The notes below the pieces were generated by a model, which worked only from the letters and a program-made list of their open reading frames with translations, did no database searches and was not told the DNA's origin. This document shows positions 8,413 through 17,071 of a stretch of DNA of 64,000 nt, in pieces. Source of the DNA: Sanguibacter hominis ATCC BAA-789. GTDB lineage: Bacteria; Actinomycetota; Actinomycetes; Actinomycetales; Cellulomonadaceae. The position numbers and the translations under genes were made by a program. The stretch spans positions 1,054,001 to 1,118,000 of the forward strand of contig NZ_JAAXOW010000001.1 of assembly GCF_012396185.1 (NCBI RefSeq). Reading direction: 5' to 3'. The first letter of the stretch is position 1. Each line of letters opens with the position of its first letter.

Positions 8413-9576
8413 ATGAGCTCGATGTCGCCCTGGGAGATCGTCTGGATCTGCCTGTCCCTCGTGATGGCCGCGACTGCGCTCACCGTCTCGATCCTGCTGT
8501 GGCGCGAGCGTCGCCGTCCCTGGCGGCGCTCGCAGGCTCACGGTCTGCCCGACGGCGCAGCGGGGGACGAGGCCGCGTCGCCCCCGCCGCGTCGCGTCGT
8601 CGCGTTCGTCGCCAACCCGTCGAAGCCCGACGTCGCGTCGCTCAAGGAGCCCGTGCTCGCGGCGTGCCGCGCGACCGGCCTCGAGCCGCTGTGGATCGAG
8701 ACGAGCGTCGAGGACCCTGGGGTCGGGCAGGCGCGCGAGGCCGTCGCACAGGGCGCCGAGGTCGTCGTCGCGACGGGCGGCGACGGCACCGTCCGCGCGG
8801 TCGCCGAGGCGATGGTCGGGACCGGCGTCCCCATGGGTCTTCTGCCCGTCGGCACGGGCAACCTCCTCGCCCGCAACCTCGACATCCCCGTGACAGACCT
8901 CGACGAGGCGCTCACGATCGCGCTCGACGGCCGCGACCGCTCGATCGACGTCGGCTGGCTCGAGGTGCTCGAGGCCCCGGCGCCGGACGGCGACGAGGAC
9001 GAGGCCGACCTCGCCGAGGTCGGCTCGAAGCACCTCTTCACCGTGATCGGCGGCGTCGGCTTCGACGCTGCGATGGTCGCCGACACCAACTCGACCCTCA
9101 AGGCGAAGGTCGGCTGGATGGCCTACTTCGCCGCCGGCGTCCGGCACCTGCACGGCCGCCGCCTCGAGGCGTCGATCCAGCTCGACGACCAGCCAGCCGT
9201 CACGACGCGCCTGCGCACGCTCCTCGTCGGCAACTGCGGGCGCCTCCCGGGCGGCATCACGCTCATCCCCGACGCCGTCGTCGACGACGGCATCCTCGAC
9301 ATCGCCGCGATCGACACGCGCGGCGGCATCGCCGGCTGGGCCCAGCTCTTCGGCGAGGTCGTCCTGCAAGGCCTCGGGGTCAAGACGGTCGAGCTGCCGA
9401 ACCGCATCGGCCGGATCGACCACACGCAGTGCCGCTCCGTCACCGCACGCATCCGCGGCGGCGAGCAGGCCCAGGTCGACGGCGACATCATCGGCCGCGC
9501 GAGCGCGATCAAGGCGTGGGTCGAGCCCGGCGCCCTCGTCGTCCGCAACCCTCGCCGCATCACCCTCGCGCGGTGA
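8413..9576 (+). CDS. Diacylglycerol/sphingosine-kinase-like lipid kinase
   Basis: 387 residues of the DAGK catalytic-domain family (YegS/BmrU/DgkB). Residues 1-30 form one hydrophobic segment that probably anchors the protein. The kinase part begins RRVVAFVANPSKPD, followed by the nucleotide-binding VVVATGGDGTVRAVAEAM and the lipid-kinase motif LLPVGTGNLLARNLDI. These enzymes phosphorylate diacylglycerol or related lipids at the inner membrane face. The start ATG at 8413 is supported by a TAGCCT box exactly 7 nt upstream; an ATG at 8350 would add a low-complexity stretch. The acidic insert around residues 195-205 (DGDEDEADLAEVG) is unusual but may be a surface loop. Exact substrate unknown. 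Confidence 0.9.
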   Translation: MSSMSPWEIVWICLSLVMAATALTVSILLWRERRRPWRRSQAHGLPDGAAGDEAASPPPRRVVAFVANPSKPDVASLKEPVLAACRATGLEPLWIETSVEDPGVGQAREAVAQGAEVVVATGGDGTVRAVAEAMVGTGVPMGLLPVGTGNLLARNLDIPVTDLDEALTIALDGRDRSIDVGWLEVLEAPAPDGDEDEADLAEVGSKHLFTVIGGVGFDAAMVADTNSTLKAKVGWMAYFAAGVRHLHGRRLEASIQLDDQPAVTTRLRTLLVGNCGRLPGGITLIPDAVVDDGILDIAAIDTRGGIAGWAQLFGEVVLQGLGVKTVELPNRIGRIDHTQCRSVTARIRGGEQAQVDGDIIGRASAIKAWVEPGALVVRNPRRITLAR

Positions 9577-9584
9577 CCCGCCCG

Positions 9585-9590
9585 TAGGCT
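9585..9590 (+). promoter_or_regulatory. -10 box, leaderless promoter
   Basis: TAGGCT, 6 nt before the GTG at 9597. Confidence 0.55.
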
Positions 9591-9596
9591 GGGCCG

Positions 9597-11816
9597 GTGA
9601 GCCTCCTGACCCGAACCCGCCGTCCCCTCGCGCGTCTCGGGACGGCCGCGGTCCTCGGAGGTCTCGCCCTGAGCGCGATCCTCCCCACCGCCGTCGCCGC
9701 CCCGGCCCCGCCCGCCGTCCAGGTCGTCGTCGTCGGGACCACCGGGGTCCAGTGGGAGGACGTGTCGCCCGAGGCGACCCCGGCCCTCTGGGAGCTCGCC
9801 GGTCGTGGCGCGGTCGGGAGCACGGTCGTGCGCAACGTGCGCTCCTCGACGTGCCCGGCCGAGGGGTGGCTCTCGCTGTCCGCGGGCACCCGCTCGGGCG
9901 ACACGACGTACGAGTACCCCGAGGACGCCGAGGACCGCTGCCGCGTCCTCGACGAGCCGAGCGGCCGCGCCGACGCCGCGGTCCCCGCGTGGGACGCGTA
10001 CGTCACCTCCGCCCGCGACGGGCAGTACGACGCCGTGCCCGGCACCCTCGGCGACATCCTCGCCGAGGCGGGCCTCACCACGGCCGCGTTCGGTCCCGGC
10101 GCCGCGATCGCCCTCGCAGGCTCGGCCGGCCAGGTCCCGAGCTGGGCTCCGGTCGACGACGCCCTCACCCCGGCGCTCGTCGACCGGCTCGCCGCCGCCG
10201 ACGTCGTCGTCGTCGACGCAGGCACCGTACGCGGCGAGACCGCGGCCGAGCGCGCGAGGGGCGTCGCCGCGGTCGACTCGGTCGTCGCCGACGTCCTCGA
10301 CGCGCTCGAGACGTCCGCGACCCAGCCGCTCGTCCTCTTCTCGTCCCTCGCCGACTCGGCGCGCGCGCCGCGCCTCCAGGTCGCCGCCGCCGTCGGGCCG
10401 CTCACGCCCGGCAGGGACGCCGCAGGTCTCCTCGACTCGGCGTCGACACGGCAGCCCGGATACGTGCTCGGCTACGACCTCACGCGGACGATCGTCGACC
10501 GCGCCGCGCCCGGCACGACGAGCACCGCGTCCCACCGGTTCGACGGCTCGCCTCTGCGCGCCGACGGCACGGCAGCATCCCTCGCCGCCCGCGTCGAGGG
10601 CCTGCGCGACGACGCGCTCCGCTCCGTCGTCGTCCGCACCGCCGTCTCGCCGTTCTACGTCCTGTTCACGGTCGCGAACATCCTGCTGCAGGTGGTCGTG
10701 AGCCTCGGGATCGCACGCGCGACCCGCTCGTCCGCCGAGGATGGCAAGGACAGCGACGTCGGCGGCTACCCGCTGCGCTGGCTCCGCGCCGTGCGCACGG
10801 CCGGTCTCGCGCTCGCGGCCCTGCCGACCGCGACCTACCTCGCGAACCTCGTGCCGTGGTGGCGCTCGCCGGTCCCCAACCTGACCGTGACGGCCGTCGT
10901 CTCCGCGATCGTCGGCGCGGTCGTCGCCCTCTGCCTCCTGCCCGCCGTCCGCCGCCGCCCGCTCGGGCCGTTGACCGTCGTGACCGCCCTGACGGCTGTC
11001 GTGCTCGCGGTCGACGTCGCCCTCGGTGCCCGACTCCAGCTCACCTCGCTCATGGGCACGCAGGCGCTCGTGGCAGGCCGCTTCTACGGCTTCAACAACA
11101 CGGCGTTCACGCTCTTCGCGACATCGACCGTCCTGCTCGCGGCGATCGCGGCGACGCCGCTCGTCGCACGCGGGCGACGCCGCACGGCAGCCGTGGTCGT
11201 CGCGCTCATCGGCCTGGTCGCCGTCGTCCTCGACGGCCTGCCGTCGATCGGCGCGGACTTCGGCGGGCCGCCCGCGCTCGTTCCGGGCTTCGCCGTCCTC
11301 GTGCTGCTCGTCCTCGGAGTGCGCCTGACCTGGCGGCGCGTGCTCGCGGTCCTCGCCGCCGGGGCCGTCACCGTCTCCCTGTTCGCCGTGCTGGACTGGC
11401 TGCGGCCGGAGGGCGAGCGCACCCACCTCGGCGCGTTCGTGCAGACCGTGCTCGACGGCGGGCTGTGGGGCGTGGTCTCCCGCAAGCTCTCGCAGAACGC
11501 GAGCAACCTCGTCGGCACGCCGTTCACCCTCATCGCGGTCGGCGCGGCCGTCCTCGTCTACCTCGGCGTGCGCCGCGCGGGGGGCCGTCTCGAAGCGCCC
11601 CTCAAGCTGGTGGCCCGTGAGCTCCCGGTCCTGGGTGCGGGCCTGATCGCGCTCCTCGTCGTCCAGACGATCGCGTTCGCGCTCAACGACTCGGGGATCA
11701 TCATCCCCGCGATCGCTGCGACGCTCGCACTGCCGCTCGTCGTCGCGACGTTCGGTCGCGTCGCCGAGGTCAGCGCTGCCGACCGCCCAGGACAGAACGC
11801 ATCTTCCGCGCGTTGA
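9597..11816 (+). CDS. Secreted-domain/polytopic membrane protein, phosphatase-like N-terminus
   Basis: A 739-residue protein of unknown function. Residues 1-35 are a signal sequence or anchor; residues 38-345 form a large extracytoplasmic domain beginning VQVVVVGTTGVQWEDVSPEATPAL and containing WLSLSAGTRSG and a late VLFSS strand, reminiscent of the alkaline-phosphatase/sulfatase fold but without an obvious complete metal-ligand set. From about residue 350 to 725 come some ten hydrophobic segments. Such proteins recur in actinobacteria but I know no demonstrated activity. Start GTG at 9597 is fixed by a TAGGCT box 6 nt upstream. Its last 47 nt overlap the convergent glycosyltransferase gene, which hints at joint envelope function, though that is only inference. 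Confidence 0.88.
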   Translation: MSLLTRTRRPLARLGTAAVLGGLALSAILPTAVAAPAPPAVQVVVVGTTGVQWEDVSPEATPALWELAGRGAVGSTVVRNVRSSTCPAEGWLSLSAGTRSGDTTYEYPEDAEDRCRVLDEPSGRADAAVPAWDAYVTSARDGQYDAVPGTLGDILAEAGLTTAAFGPGAAIALAGSAGQVPSWAPVDDALTPALVDRLAAADVVVVDAGTVRGETAAERARGVAAVDSVVADVLDALETSATQPLVLFSSLADSARAPRLQVAAAVGPLTPGRDAAGLLDSASTRQPGYVLGYDLTRTIVDRAAPGTTSTASHRFDGSPLRADGTAASLAARVEGLRDDALRSVVVRTAVSPFYVLFTVANILLQVVVSLGIARATRSSAEDGKDSDVGGYPLRWLRAVRTAGLALAALPTATYLANLVPWWRSPVPNLTVTAVVSAIVGAVVALCLLPAVRRRPLGPLTVVTALTAVVLAVDVALGARLQLTSLMGTQALVAGRFYGFNNTAFTLFATSTVLLAAIAATPLVARGRRRTAAVVVALIGLVAVVLDGLPSIGADFGGPPALVPGFAVLVLLVLGVRLTWRRVLAVLAAGAVTVSLFAVLDWLRPEGERTHLGAFVQTVLDGGLWGVVSRKLSQNASNLVGTPFTLIAVGAAVLVYLGVRRAGGRLEAPLKLVARELPVLGAGLIALLVVQTIAFALNDSGIIIPAIAATLALPLVVATFGRVAEVSAADRPGQNASSAR

Positions 11817-12597
11817 CCGCGAGGATCACGTCCCGGTACTGAGCTGCCCGGTGCAGGGTGCCGCGCAGGTCCTTCTTCGACGGGCGGTGCCGCAGGTCGC
11901 ACGGGACCTCGACCGCGACGTAGCCGCGGCGCACGAGGTCGATCGTCATGCCCGTCTCGACGCCCCAGCCGTGCGCGAGGGGCGTCGCCGCCTCGAAGGC
12001 CTCGCGCGTGAGGCAGCGCTGGCCGGAGAGCGGCTGGGTGGGCGTCCAGCCCGTGAGGCTCGCGATCGCGCGGCGGGCAGCGCCCACGACGATGCCGTGG
12101 CCGCCCGCGCCCGGCTGCGGCGGTAGGAGCGCGATCGACATGTCGGCGGCGCCCTTGAGGACAGGTGTGATCAGGGGGGCCGTGTTGACGGCCGTCTCGC
12201 CGAGGTCACCGTCGATGAACAGCAGGAGGCGGGCAGGGCGGTCGCTCGAGTCGCGCATCGCGACGATCGACGCCCCGGTCTCCATGGCCGCGGCCTTGCC
12301 GCGGTTGTGCGAGTGGCGCACGACGACGGCGCCAGCCTCGCGCGCGACGTGCTGGGTGTCGTCGTCGCTGCCGTCGTCGACGACGAGGACGAGGTCGACG
12401 TAGGGGATCGCCCGTGCTGAGCGCACGGTCGCGGCGATCCGCTTCGCCTCGTCCTTGGCGGGGATGATGACGGCGACGCGTTGACGGGTACGGCCGTTCG
12501 GGCCGACCTGCGGGCGGGGCGTCTTTGCCACCGGGAGGTCCGTGGACTGCGCGGGCGTCGTCGCCTGCTCCGTCCGGTCCTGTGGATCGTGTGTCAC
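11770..12597 (-). CDS. Family 2 glycosyltransferase
   Basis: 275-residue GT-A fold glycosyltransferase. After a polar N-terminal tail of about 40 residues, the domain begins RVAVIIPAKDEAKRIAATV, with VVDDGSDDDT and the metal-binding LFIDGDLGE (DxD-type motif). No transmembrane segment, so it is cytoplasmic or peripheral. The pattern resembles glucosyl-3-phosphoglycerate synthase and dolichyl-phosphate-sugar synthase relatives; the acceptor is unknown. Start GTG at 12597 is 7 nt after a TAGGGT box; longer in-frame extensions upstream look non-coding. Its 3' end overlaps the convergent membrane-protein gene (11770-11816). Confidence 0.88.
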   Translation of the reverse strand: MTHDPQDRTEQATTPAQSTDLPVAKTPRPQVGPNGRTRQRVAVIIPAKDEAKRIAATVRSARAIPYVDLVLVVDDGSDDDTQHVAREAGAVVVRHSHNRGKAAAMETGASIVAMRDSSDRPARLLLFIDGDLGETAVNTAPLITPVLKGAADMSIALLPPQPGAGGHGIVVGAARRAIASLTGWTPTQPLSGQRCLTREAFEAATPLAHGWGVETGMTIDLVRRGYVAVEVPCDLRHRPSKKDLRGTLHRAAQYRDVILAVNARKMRSVLGGRQR

Positions 12598-12604
12598 ACG
12601 GTCC

Positions 12605-12610
12605 ACCCTA
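12605..12610 (-). promoter_or_regulatory. -10 box, leaderless glycosyltransferase promoter
   Basis: TAGGGT on the minus strand, 7 nt before the GTG at 12597. Confidence 0.55.
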
Positions 12611-12674
12611 GTGGAGGCCACGTGGTTCTGCTGAATCGGTCTAGGTCCACCAAGAATCCGCAAAGAGGCGTGCG

Positions 12675-12719
12675 CGAGGCCCCGCCGCCCGCCCTCACGG
12701 GGCGGTCGACGGGGCCTCG
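12675..12719 (-). terminator. Terminator after the DUF5926 gene
   Basis: Outer arms of 10 bp (12675-12684 and 12710-12719) enclose an inner CCGCCC/GGGCGG stem, 9 nt downstream of the minus-strand stop. Confidence 0.65.
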
Positions 12720-12727
12720 TGGCGGGG

Positions 12728-13555
12728 TCAGCGGAGCGTGACCTGGCGGGCGATGATGCCCGCCCGCGCGCGGCGCTCGTTCGAGTCGAGCGGCTCGGTG
12801 TTCTCGAGGGCCGGCGCGAGGAGCGCGGCGAACGCCTCGGCGTCCGCCTCCAGCTGCTCGATCGTCGTGCCCGCGACGATGTCCCACACAGGCACGCAGA
12901 TGCCCGACGAGCGGAACGCACCGAGGAAGCGGGACTTGCCGAGCGACGACTGACGCTTCGCGTGCAGGCGCGCGATCGCGTCGATCAGGCGGTCCTCCTC
13001 GACAGCCATCGACCAGCGCAGGTAGCGGCGCGCACCGAAGTCAGCGAGGTAGGCGCTCTCGACGCCCGCGAGCTTCTCCGTCGGGATGATCGTCGAGGCG
13101 GCCTCCTCGAGGGACTCCTTGAGGTCCGGCGTGATCTCCTGGGCCGGGTCGAGCCAGTAGTCGAAACCGTCGTGGATCGTCACCTCGAACGGGACGGTCA
13201 GGTCGAGGACGTCCTGCAGGCGCGGGCCCTCGCCCGGCAGGCCCACGGTCGTCAGGGACGTGCCCGGCTCGAGCTCCATGACGGCGAGCAGGTTCGCCGC
13301 AAGGTCACGGCTCGTGTCGCCCGAGCCGCCCTGCCCCTGGATCGAGAGCAGGATCGCGCCGTCGGCACGGTGCAGCGCCGGCCACCCGCCGGGGAGCGTC
13401 GTCGTCACGACGACGTCGCGCGCGCCGTGCTCCTTCGTCGTGCGGGCGGTCGCCGTGGCAGCGGGGACGACCTCGCGCAGCGCGACCCAGTCCGCCTCGC
13501 CGGGAAGGTTCTCGAACGGACGCAGCACGAAGTCGGGGGTGGGGTTCTTGGCCAT
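12728..13555 (-). CDS. DUF5926 family protein
   Basis: 275-residue soluble protein matching the actinobacterial DUF5926 family: it begins [20 protein letters not shown] and ends with an [17 protein letters not shown] tail. No signal peptide, membrane segment or catalytic motif is evident; family function is unknown. The N-terminus is often preceded in relatives by a SecC-type zinc motif, which is not seen here. Start ATG at 13555 lies 6 nt after TACGAT on the minus strand without a Shine-Dalgarno sequence, so it is probably leaderless. It has its own promoter and terminator and lies between a glycosyltransferase and pgm, a context that gives no firm clue. Confidence 0.85.
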   Translation of the reverse strand: MAKNPTPDFVLRPFENLPGEADWVALREVVPAATATARTTKEHGARDVVVTTTLPGGWPALHRADGAILLSIQGQGGSGDTSRDLAANLLAVMELEPGTSLTTVGLPGEGPRLQDVLDLTVPFEVTIHDGFDYWLDPAQEITPDLKESLEEAASTIIPTEKLAGVESAYLADFGARRYLRWSMAVEEDRLIDAIARLHAKRQSSLGKSRFLGAFRSSGICVPVWDIVAGTTIEQLEADAEAFAALLAPALENTEPLDSNERRARAGIIARQVTLR

Positions 13556-13561
13556 GCGCTC

Positions 13562-13567
13562 ATCGTA
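13562..13567 (-). promoter_or_regulatory. -10 box, leaderless DUF5926 promoter
   Basis: TACGAT on the minus strand, 6 nt before the ATG at 13555. Confidence 0.55.
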
Positions 13568-13697
13568 CCGGCCGCCCTCTGCCGCGGCGCAGGGCGGCCC
13601 CGCGGCCCGCGCGGAACGTGCCGCCACCGTCCGCAACAGGGTCGGAGGGCCCAGATCCGCGGCGCGCCCGCGTCGGAGCGAGTGGCAGGATCGGAGC

Positions 13698-15380
13698 ATG
13701 CATCCTCGAGCTGGAACCGTTGCCCTCCCCGAAGACCTCATCGACGTCGACGCGTTGCTCGGCGCCTACTACGACCGCACACCCGACCTCGACGACCCCG
13801 CGCAGCGGGTCGTCTTCGGCACGTCGGGCCACCGCGGGTCGAGCCTCGACGGCGCCTTCAACGAGGCGCACATCGTCGCGACCACGCAGGCGATCGTCGA
13901 GTACCGGCGCAGCCAGGGCATCGACGGACCGCTGTTCATCGGCCGTGACACGCACGCCCTGTCCCTGCCCGCGTGGCAGTCCGCGCTCGAGGTCCTCGCC
14001 GCGAACGACATCGACGTGCGCATCGACGCCCGCGACTCCTACACCCCGACCCCCGCCGTCTCGCACGCGATCCTGCTGCACAACGGTGCAGGCACGTCCG
14101 AGGGCGTCCGCGTCGAGGGACCCGGCCTCGCCGACGGCATCGTCGTCACGCCGTCGCACAACCCGCCGCGCGACGGCGGCTTCAAGTACAACCCGCCGCA
14201 CGGCGGCCCCGCGGACTCCGACGCGACCTCCGTGATCGCCGCGCGCGCGAACGAGATCCTGCGCGACGGCGTCGGGCAGGTGCGACGCGTGTCGCTCGAG
14301 ACGGCGCTCGCCGCGCCGACGACGCACAAGCACGACTTCCTGTCCGCGTACGTCGACGACCTCGCGAACGTCGTCGACTTCGACGCGATCCGCACGGCGG
14401 GCGTGCGGATCGGCGCCGACCCGCTCGGCGGGGCGTCCGTCGAGTACTGGGGCGAGATCGGTGAGCGGTACGGCCTCGACCTCACCGTCGTGAACCCGAC
14501 CGTCGACCCGCGCTGGGCGTTCATGACCCTCGACTGGGACGGCAAGATCCGCATGGACTGCTCGTCGCCGAACGCGATGGCGTCCCTCGTCGGCGCGATG
14601 CGTCCCGCCGCGGGCGGCCCCGCACCCTTCGACATCGCGACGGGCAACGACGCCGACTCGGACCGCCACGGCATCGTGACGCCCGACGCGGGCCTGATGA
14701 ACCCGAACCACTTCCTCGCGGTCGCGATCGACTACCTGTTCTCGGGTGCACGCCCGGGCTGGCGGCCCGACGCAGCGATCGGCAAGACCCTCGTGTCCTC
14801 GGCCCTCATCGACCGGGTCGCCGCCGGCCTGGGGCGCCGCCTCGTCGAGGTGCCGGTCGGCTTCAAGTGGTTCGTGCCCGGGCTGCTCACCGGCGAGGTC
14901 GGCTTCGGCGGGGAGGAGTCCGCCGGGGCGTCCTTCCTGCGGACCGACGGCAACGTCTGGACGACCGACAAGGACGGCCTGCTCCTCGCCCTGCTCGCCT
15001 CCGAGATCCAGGCGAAGACCGGCAAGTCCCCGTCGCAGCGGCACGCCGAGCTCGTCGCCGCGCACGGCGAGTCCTGGTACGCGCGCGTCGACGCCCCCGC
15101 CACGCTCGAGGAGAAGGCGACGCTGTCGAAGCTCGACCCGGCCCAGGTCCGCTCCACCTCGCTCGCGGGCGAGGAGATCGTCGAGAAGCTCACCGCAGCA
15201 CCGGGCAACGGCGCAGCGATCGGCGGCCTCAAGGTCACGACGAAGAACGCCTGGTTCGCGGCGCGCCCGTCGGGCACGGAGAACGTCTACAAGGTGTACG
15301 CCGAGTCGTTCGTCTCGGCAGAGCACCTCACGCAGGTCCAGGAGGAGGCCAAGCAGGTCGTCTCCGACGCGCTCGCCTGA
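13698..15380 (+). CDS. pgm: Phosphoglucomutase (alpha-D-glucose-phosphate-specific)
   Basis: 560-residue enzyme interconverting glucose 1-phosphate and glucose 6-phosphate, feeding glycogen and nucleotide-sugar synthesis in the cytoplasm. The active-site loop [12 protein letters not shown] (phosphoserine about Ser153), the metal loop [10 protein letters not shown] and the sugar-specificity region [10 protein letters not shown] are intact, as is the C-terminal phosphate-binding RPSGTEN. Length fits the long bacterial Pgm family (about 550). The ATG at 13698 is chosen because CAGGAT lies exactly 6 nt upstream and the protein start matches the family; the open frame extends further 5' without coding character. 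A long hairpin terminator follows. Confidence 0.96.
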   Translation: MHPRAGTVALPEDLIDVDALLGAYYDRTPDLDDPAQRVVFGTSGHRGSSLDGAFNEAHIVATTQAIVEYRRSQGIDGPLFIGRDTHALSLPAWQSALEVLAANDIDVRIDARDSYTPTPAVSHAILLHNGAGTSEGVRVEGPGLADGIVVTPSHNPPRDGGFKYNPPHGGPADSDATSVIAARANEILRDGVGQVRRVSLETALAAPTTHKHDFLSAYVDDLANVVDFDAIRTAGVRIGADPLGGASVEYWGEIGERYGLDLTVVNPTVDPRWAFMTLDWDGKIRMDCSSPNAMASLVGAMRPAAGGPAPFDIATGNDADSDRHGIVTPDAGLMNPNHFLAVAIDYLFSGARPGWRPDAAIGKTLVSSALIDRVAAGLGRRLVEVPVGFKWFVPGLLTGEVGFGGEESAGASFLRTDGNVWTTDKDGLLLALLASEIQAKTGKSPSQRHAELVAAHGESWYARVDAPATLEEKATLSKLDPAQVRSTSLAGEEIVEKLTAAPGNGAAIGGLKVTTKNAWFAARPSGTENVYKVYAESFVSAEHLTQVQEEAKQVVSDALA

Positions 15381-15415
15381 GGAGGCTGACCGCTGCGGCC
15401 CCTGCGGGCCGACGC

Positions 15416-15464
15416 AAGAGTGAGGGCCGGTGCACACGATCCGTGTGCACCGGCCCTCACTCTT
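15416..15464. terminator. Bidirectional terminator with 23-bp perfect stem
   Basis: Arms 15416-15438 and 15442-15464 are exact reverse complements with a 3-nt loop, between the convergent pgm and lysG genes. The stem is unusually long for a terminator. Confidence 0.85.
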
Positions 15465-15485
15465 CTCTCTGCAGGGAGTGCCCCG

Positions 15486-16358
15486 TCAGCCTCGGAAGGC
15501 CCGCTGCACCGCTTCGGTGAGGCGGTCGAGGCGGTGCGCCGCGATGGTCCAGCGCTGCCACACGAGCTGGCGTTCCACCGGCTCGAGGCCCGGCACGGGG
15601 ACGAGCTCGGGTGCAGCCTCGACCTGCCCGTCGAGGAGCATGCCCCAGCCGAGACCGGCACGCACCGCTGTCGCGAACGCGCTCGGGCTCGGCACGGCGG
15701 GGCCGCGCCCGGCGGGCGGCAGGCCCGCGGCGCGGAGCGCGGTGTCCTGCAGCTCGTCTTTCGCGTCGAAGCGCACGGCGGGCAGTCGCGGGACCTCGTC
15801 ACGGGTGCGGACGCCGTAGCGTGCGAGCAGGTCCGGGTGCACGCGCGGGCTGTAGCGCACGACGCCGAGCGGCTCGGCCCGGCAGCCGGGGGCAGCGACC
15901 GGGTCGGTCGAGACGGCGGCCATGACGGCGCCGCGTCGCAACAGGTCGACGGCGTGCGCCTCGTCGTCGGCGACGACCTGCAGGTGCGTGTCGTGCCAGG
16001 ACCCGGCCGCGACGAGGACGTCGCGGAACCAGGTGGCGAGGGAGTCGGCGTTGACGGCGACGGTCAGGGGGACGGGCTCGGCGCCGGCGGGCACGCCGCC
16101 GATCTCCGTGGCGAGCTCTGCGGCGAGCAGTGCCTGCTGGCGGGCGTACCTCAGGACGGGTGCTCCGTCGTCGGTCACGGTCGACGGGGTGCCGCGGCGG
16201 ACGAGGATCCGACCGAGGGAGGTCTCGAGCGCGCGGATGCGCTGGCTCACGGCGGACGTGCTGATCCCGAGCTCGTAGGCGGCCCCCTCGAAGGACCCTT
16301 CGTCGGCGATCGCGGCGAGCGTGGCGAGCTGCTCCGGACTGATGAAGAACTGCTTCAC
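15486..16358 (-). CDS. lysG: LysR-family regulator LysG (ArgP type)
   Basis: 290-residue activator with an N-terminal winged helix-turn-helix (about residues 8-65: LATLAAIADEGSFEGAAYELGISTSAVSQRIRALE) and a LysR substrate-binding domain. In Corynebacterium glutamicum LysG activates lysE when lysine, arginine or histidine accumulate; here it lies divergently 55 nt from lysE, the classical arrangement, so the same role is very likely. Start GTG at 16358 has no Shine-Dalgarno sequence but a TAATCT box exactly 7 nt upstream, so the message is probably leaderless and its promoter is packed against that of lysE. Confidence 0.93.
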   Translation of the reverse strand: MKQFFISPEQLATLAAIADEGSFEGAAYELGISTSAVSQRIRALETSLGRILVRRGTPSTVTDDGAPVLRYARQQALLAAELATEIGGVPAGAEPVPLTVAVNADSLATWFRDVLVAAGSWHDTHLQVVADDEAHAVDLLRRGAVMAAVSTDPVAAPGCRAEPLGVVRYSPRVHPDLLARYGVRTRDEVPRLPAVRFDAKDELQDTALRAAGLPPAGRGPAVPSPSAFATAVRAGLGWGMLLDGQVEAAPELVPVPGLEPVERQLVWQRWTIAAHRLDRLTEAVQRAFRG

Positions 16359-16365
16359 GGGGAAC

Positions 16366-16371
16366 AGATTA
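16366..16371 (-). promoter_or_regulatory. -10 box, leaderless lysG promoter
   Basis: TAATCT on the minus strand, 7 nt before the lysG GTG and only 30 nt from the opposing lysE -10 box. Confidence 0.55.
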
Positions 16372-16401
16372 TCGCGTTCGCCTTCACGGACCCGGTCTGC
16401 T

Positions 16402-16407
16402 TAGCCT
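16402..16407 (+). promoter_or_regulatory. -10 box, leaderless lysE promoter
   Basis: TAGCCT, 6 nt before the lysE GTG. Confidence 0.55.
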
Positions 16408-16413
16408 CGCCCC

Positions 16414-17019
16414 GTGAACACGACTCTCACAGCCCTGACCACCGGCTTCCTCGCGAGCCTCGGCCTCATCGTCGCGATCGGCGCCCAGAACGCCTGGGTG
16501 CTGCGCCAGAGCCTGCGCCGCGAGCACGTCGCGCTCGTCGTCGCGATCTGCGTCGCGTGCGACGTCGCCCTCATGGCCGCAGGGACCGCCGGGCTCAGCG
16601 TGCTCCAGGACACCGCACCGTGGGTGCTCGAGGTGCTGCGCTGGGGTGGCGTCGTCTACATGCTCGCGTTCGCCGCGACATCCCTCCGCTCCGCGCTCAA
16701 GCCCCTCCAGGGGCTCGTCGCGAGCGAGGCCCGGCCCGCACGCTCCGCCGCGCTCACGACCCTCGCCGTCACCCTCCTCAACCCGCACGTCTACCTCGAC
16801 ACCCTCGTCATGCTCGGGACCGTCACCAACAGCTTCGGCGACCTGCGCTGGGTCGCGGCAGCCGGGGCGATGGGCGCGAGCGCCGCGTGGTTCTCCCTCG
16901 TCGGGCTCGGCGCGCGCGCCCTGTCGAGCACCCTCGACCGCCCGACGACGTGGCGCGTGATCGACGGCGCCGTCGCCGTCGTCATGGTCGCCATCGCGGT
17001 CAGGCTCGCGGTCGGCTGA
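16414..17019 (+). CDS. lysE: Basic amino acid exporter LysE
   Basis: 201-residue inner-membrane exporter of the LysE family with about six hydrophobic segments. The N-terminal GLIVAIGAQNAWVLRQ signature and LTTLAVTLLNPHVYLDT are hallmarks of the LysE/ArgO branch rather than the RhtB branch, so lysine/arginine is the expected substrate. It pumps excess basic amino acids out, for instance during growth on peptides. Divergent lysG is its presumed activator. The GTG at 16414 is fixed by TAGCCT 6 nt upstream. Confidence 0.93.
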   Translation: MNTTLTALTTGFLASLGLIVAIGAQNAWVLRQSLRREHVALVVAICVACDVALMAAGTAGLSVLQDTAPWVLEVLRWGGVVYMLAFAATSLRSALKPLQGLVASEARPARSAALTTLAVTLLNPHVYLDTLVMLGTVTNSFGDLRWVAAAGAMGASAAWFSLVGLGARALSSTLDRPTTWRVIDGAVAVVMVAIAVRLAVG

Positions 17020-17071
17020 CGGTGGCCGATCTCACCACCGGGGACCGGGAACCCGGTGAGAGAATGGCGCA

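Noticed and set aside
9123-11426. A 767-codon antisense frame opposite the phosphatase-like membrane protein
   Set aside because: Same codon-bias effect; no recognisable domain and the opposite strand encodes membrane segments and a signal peptide.
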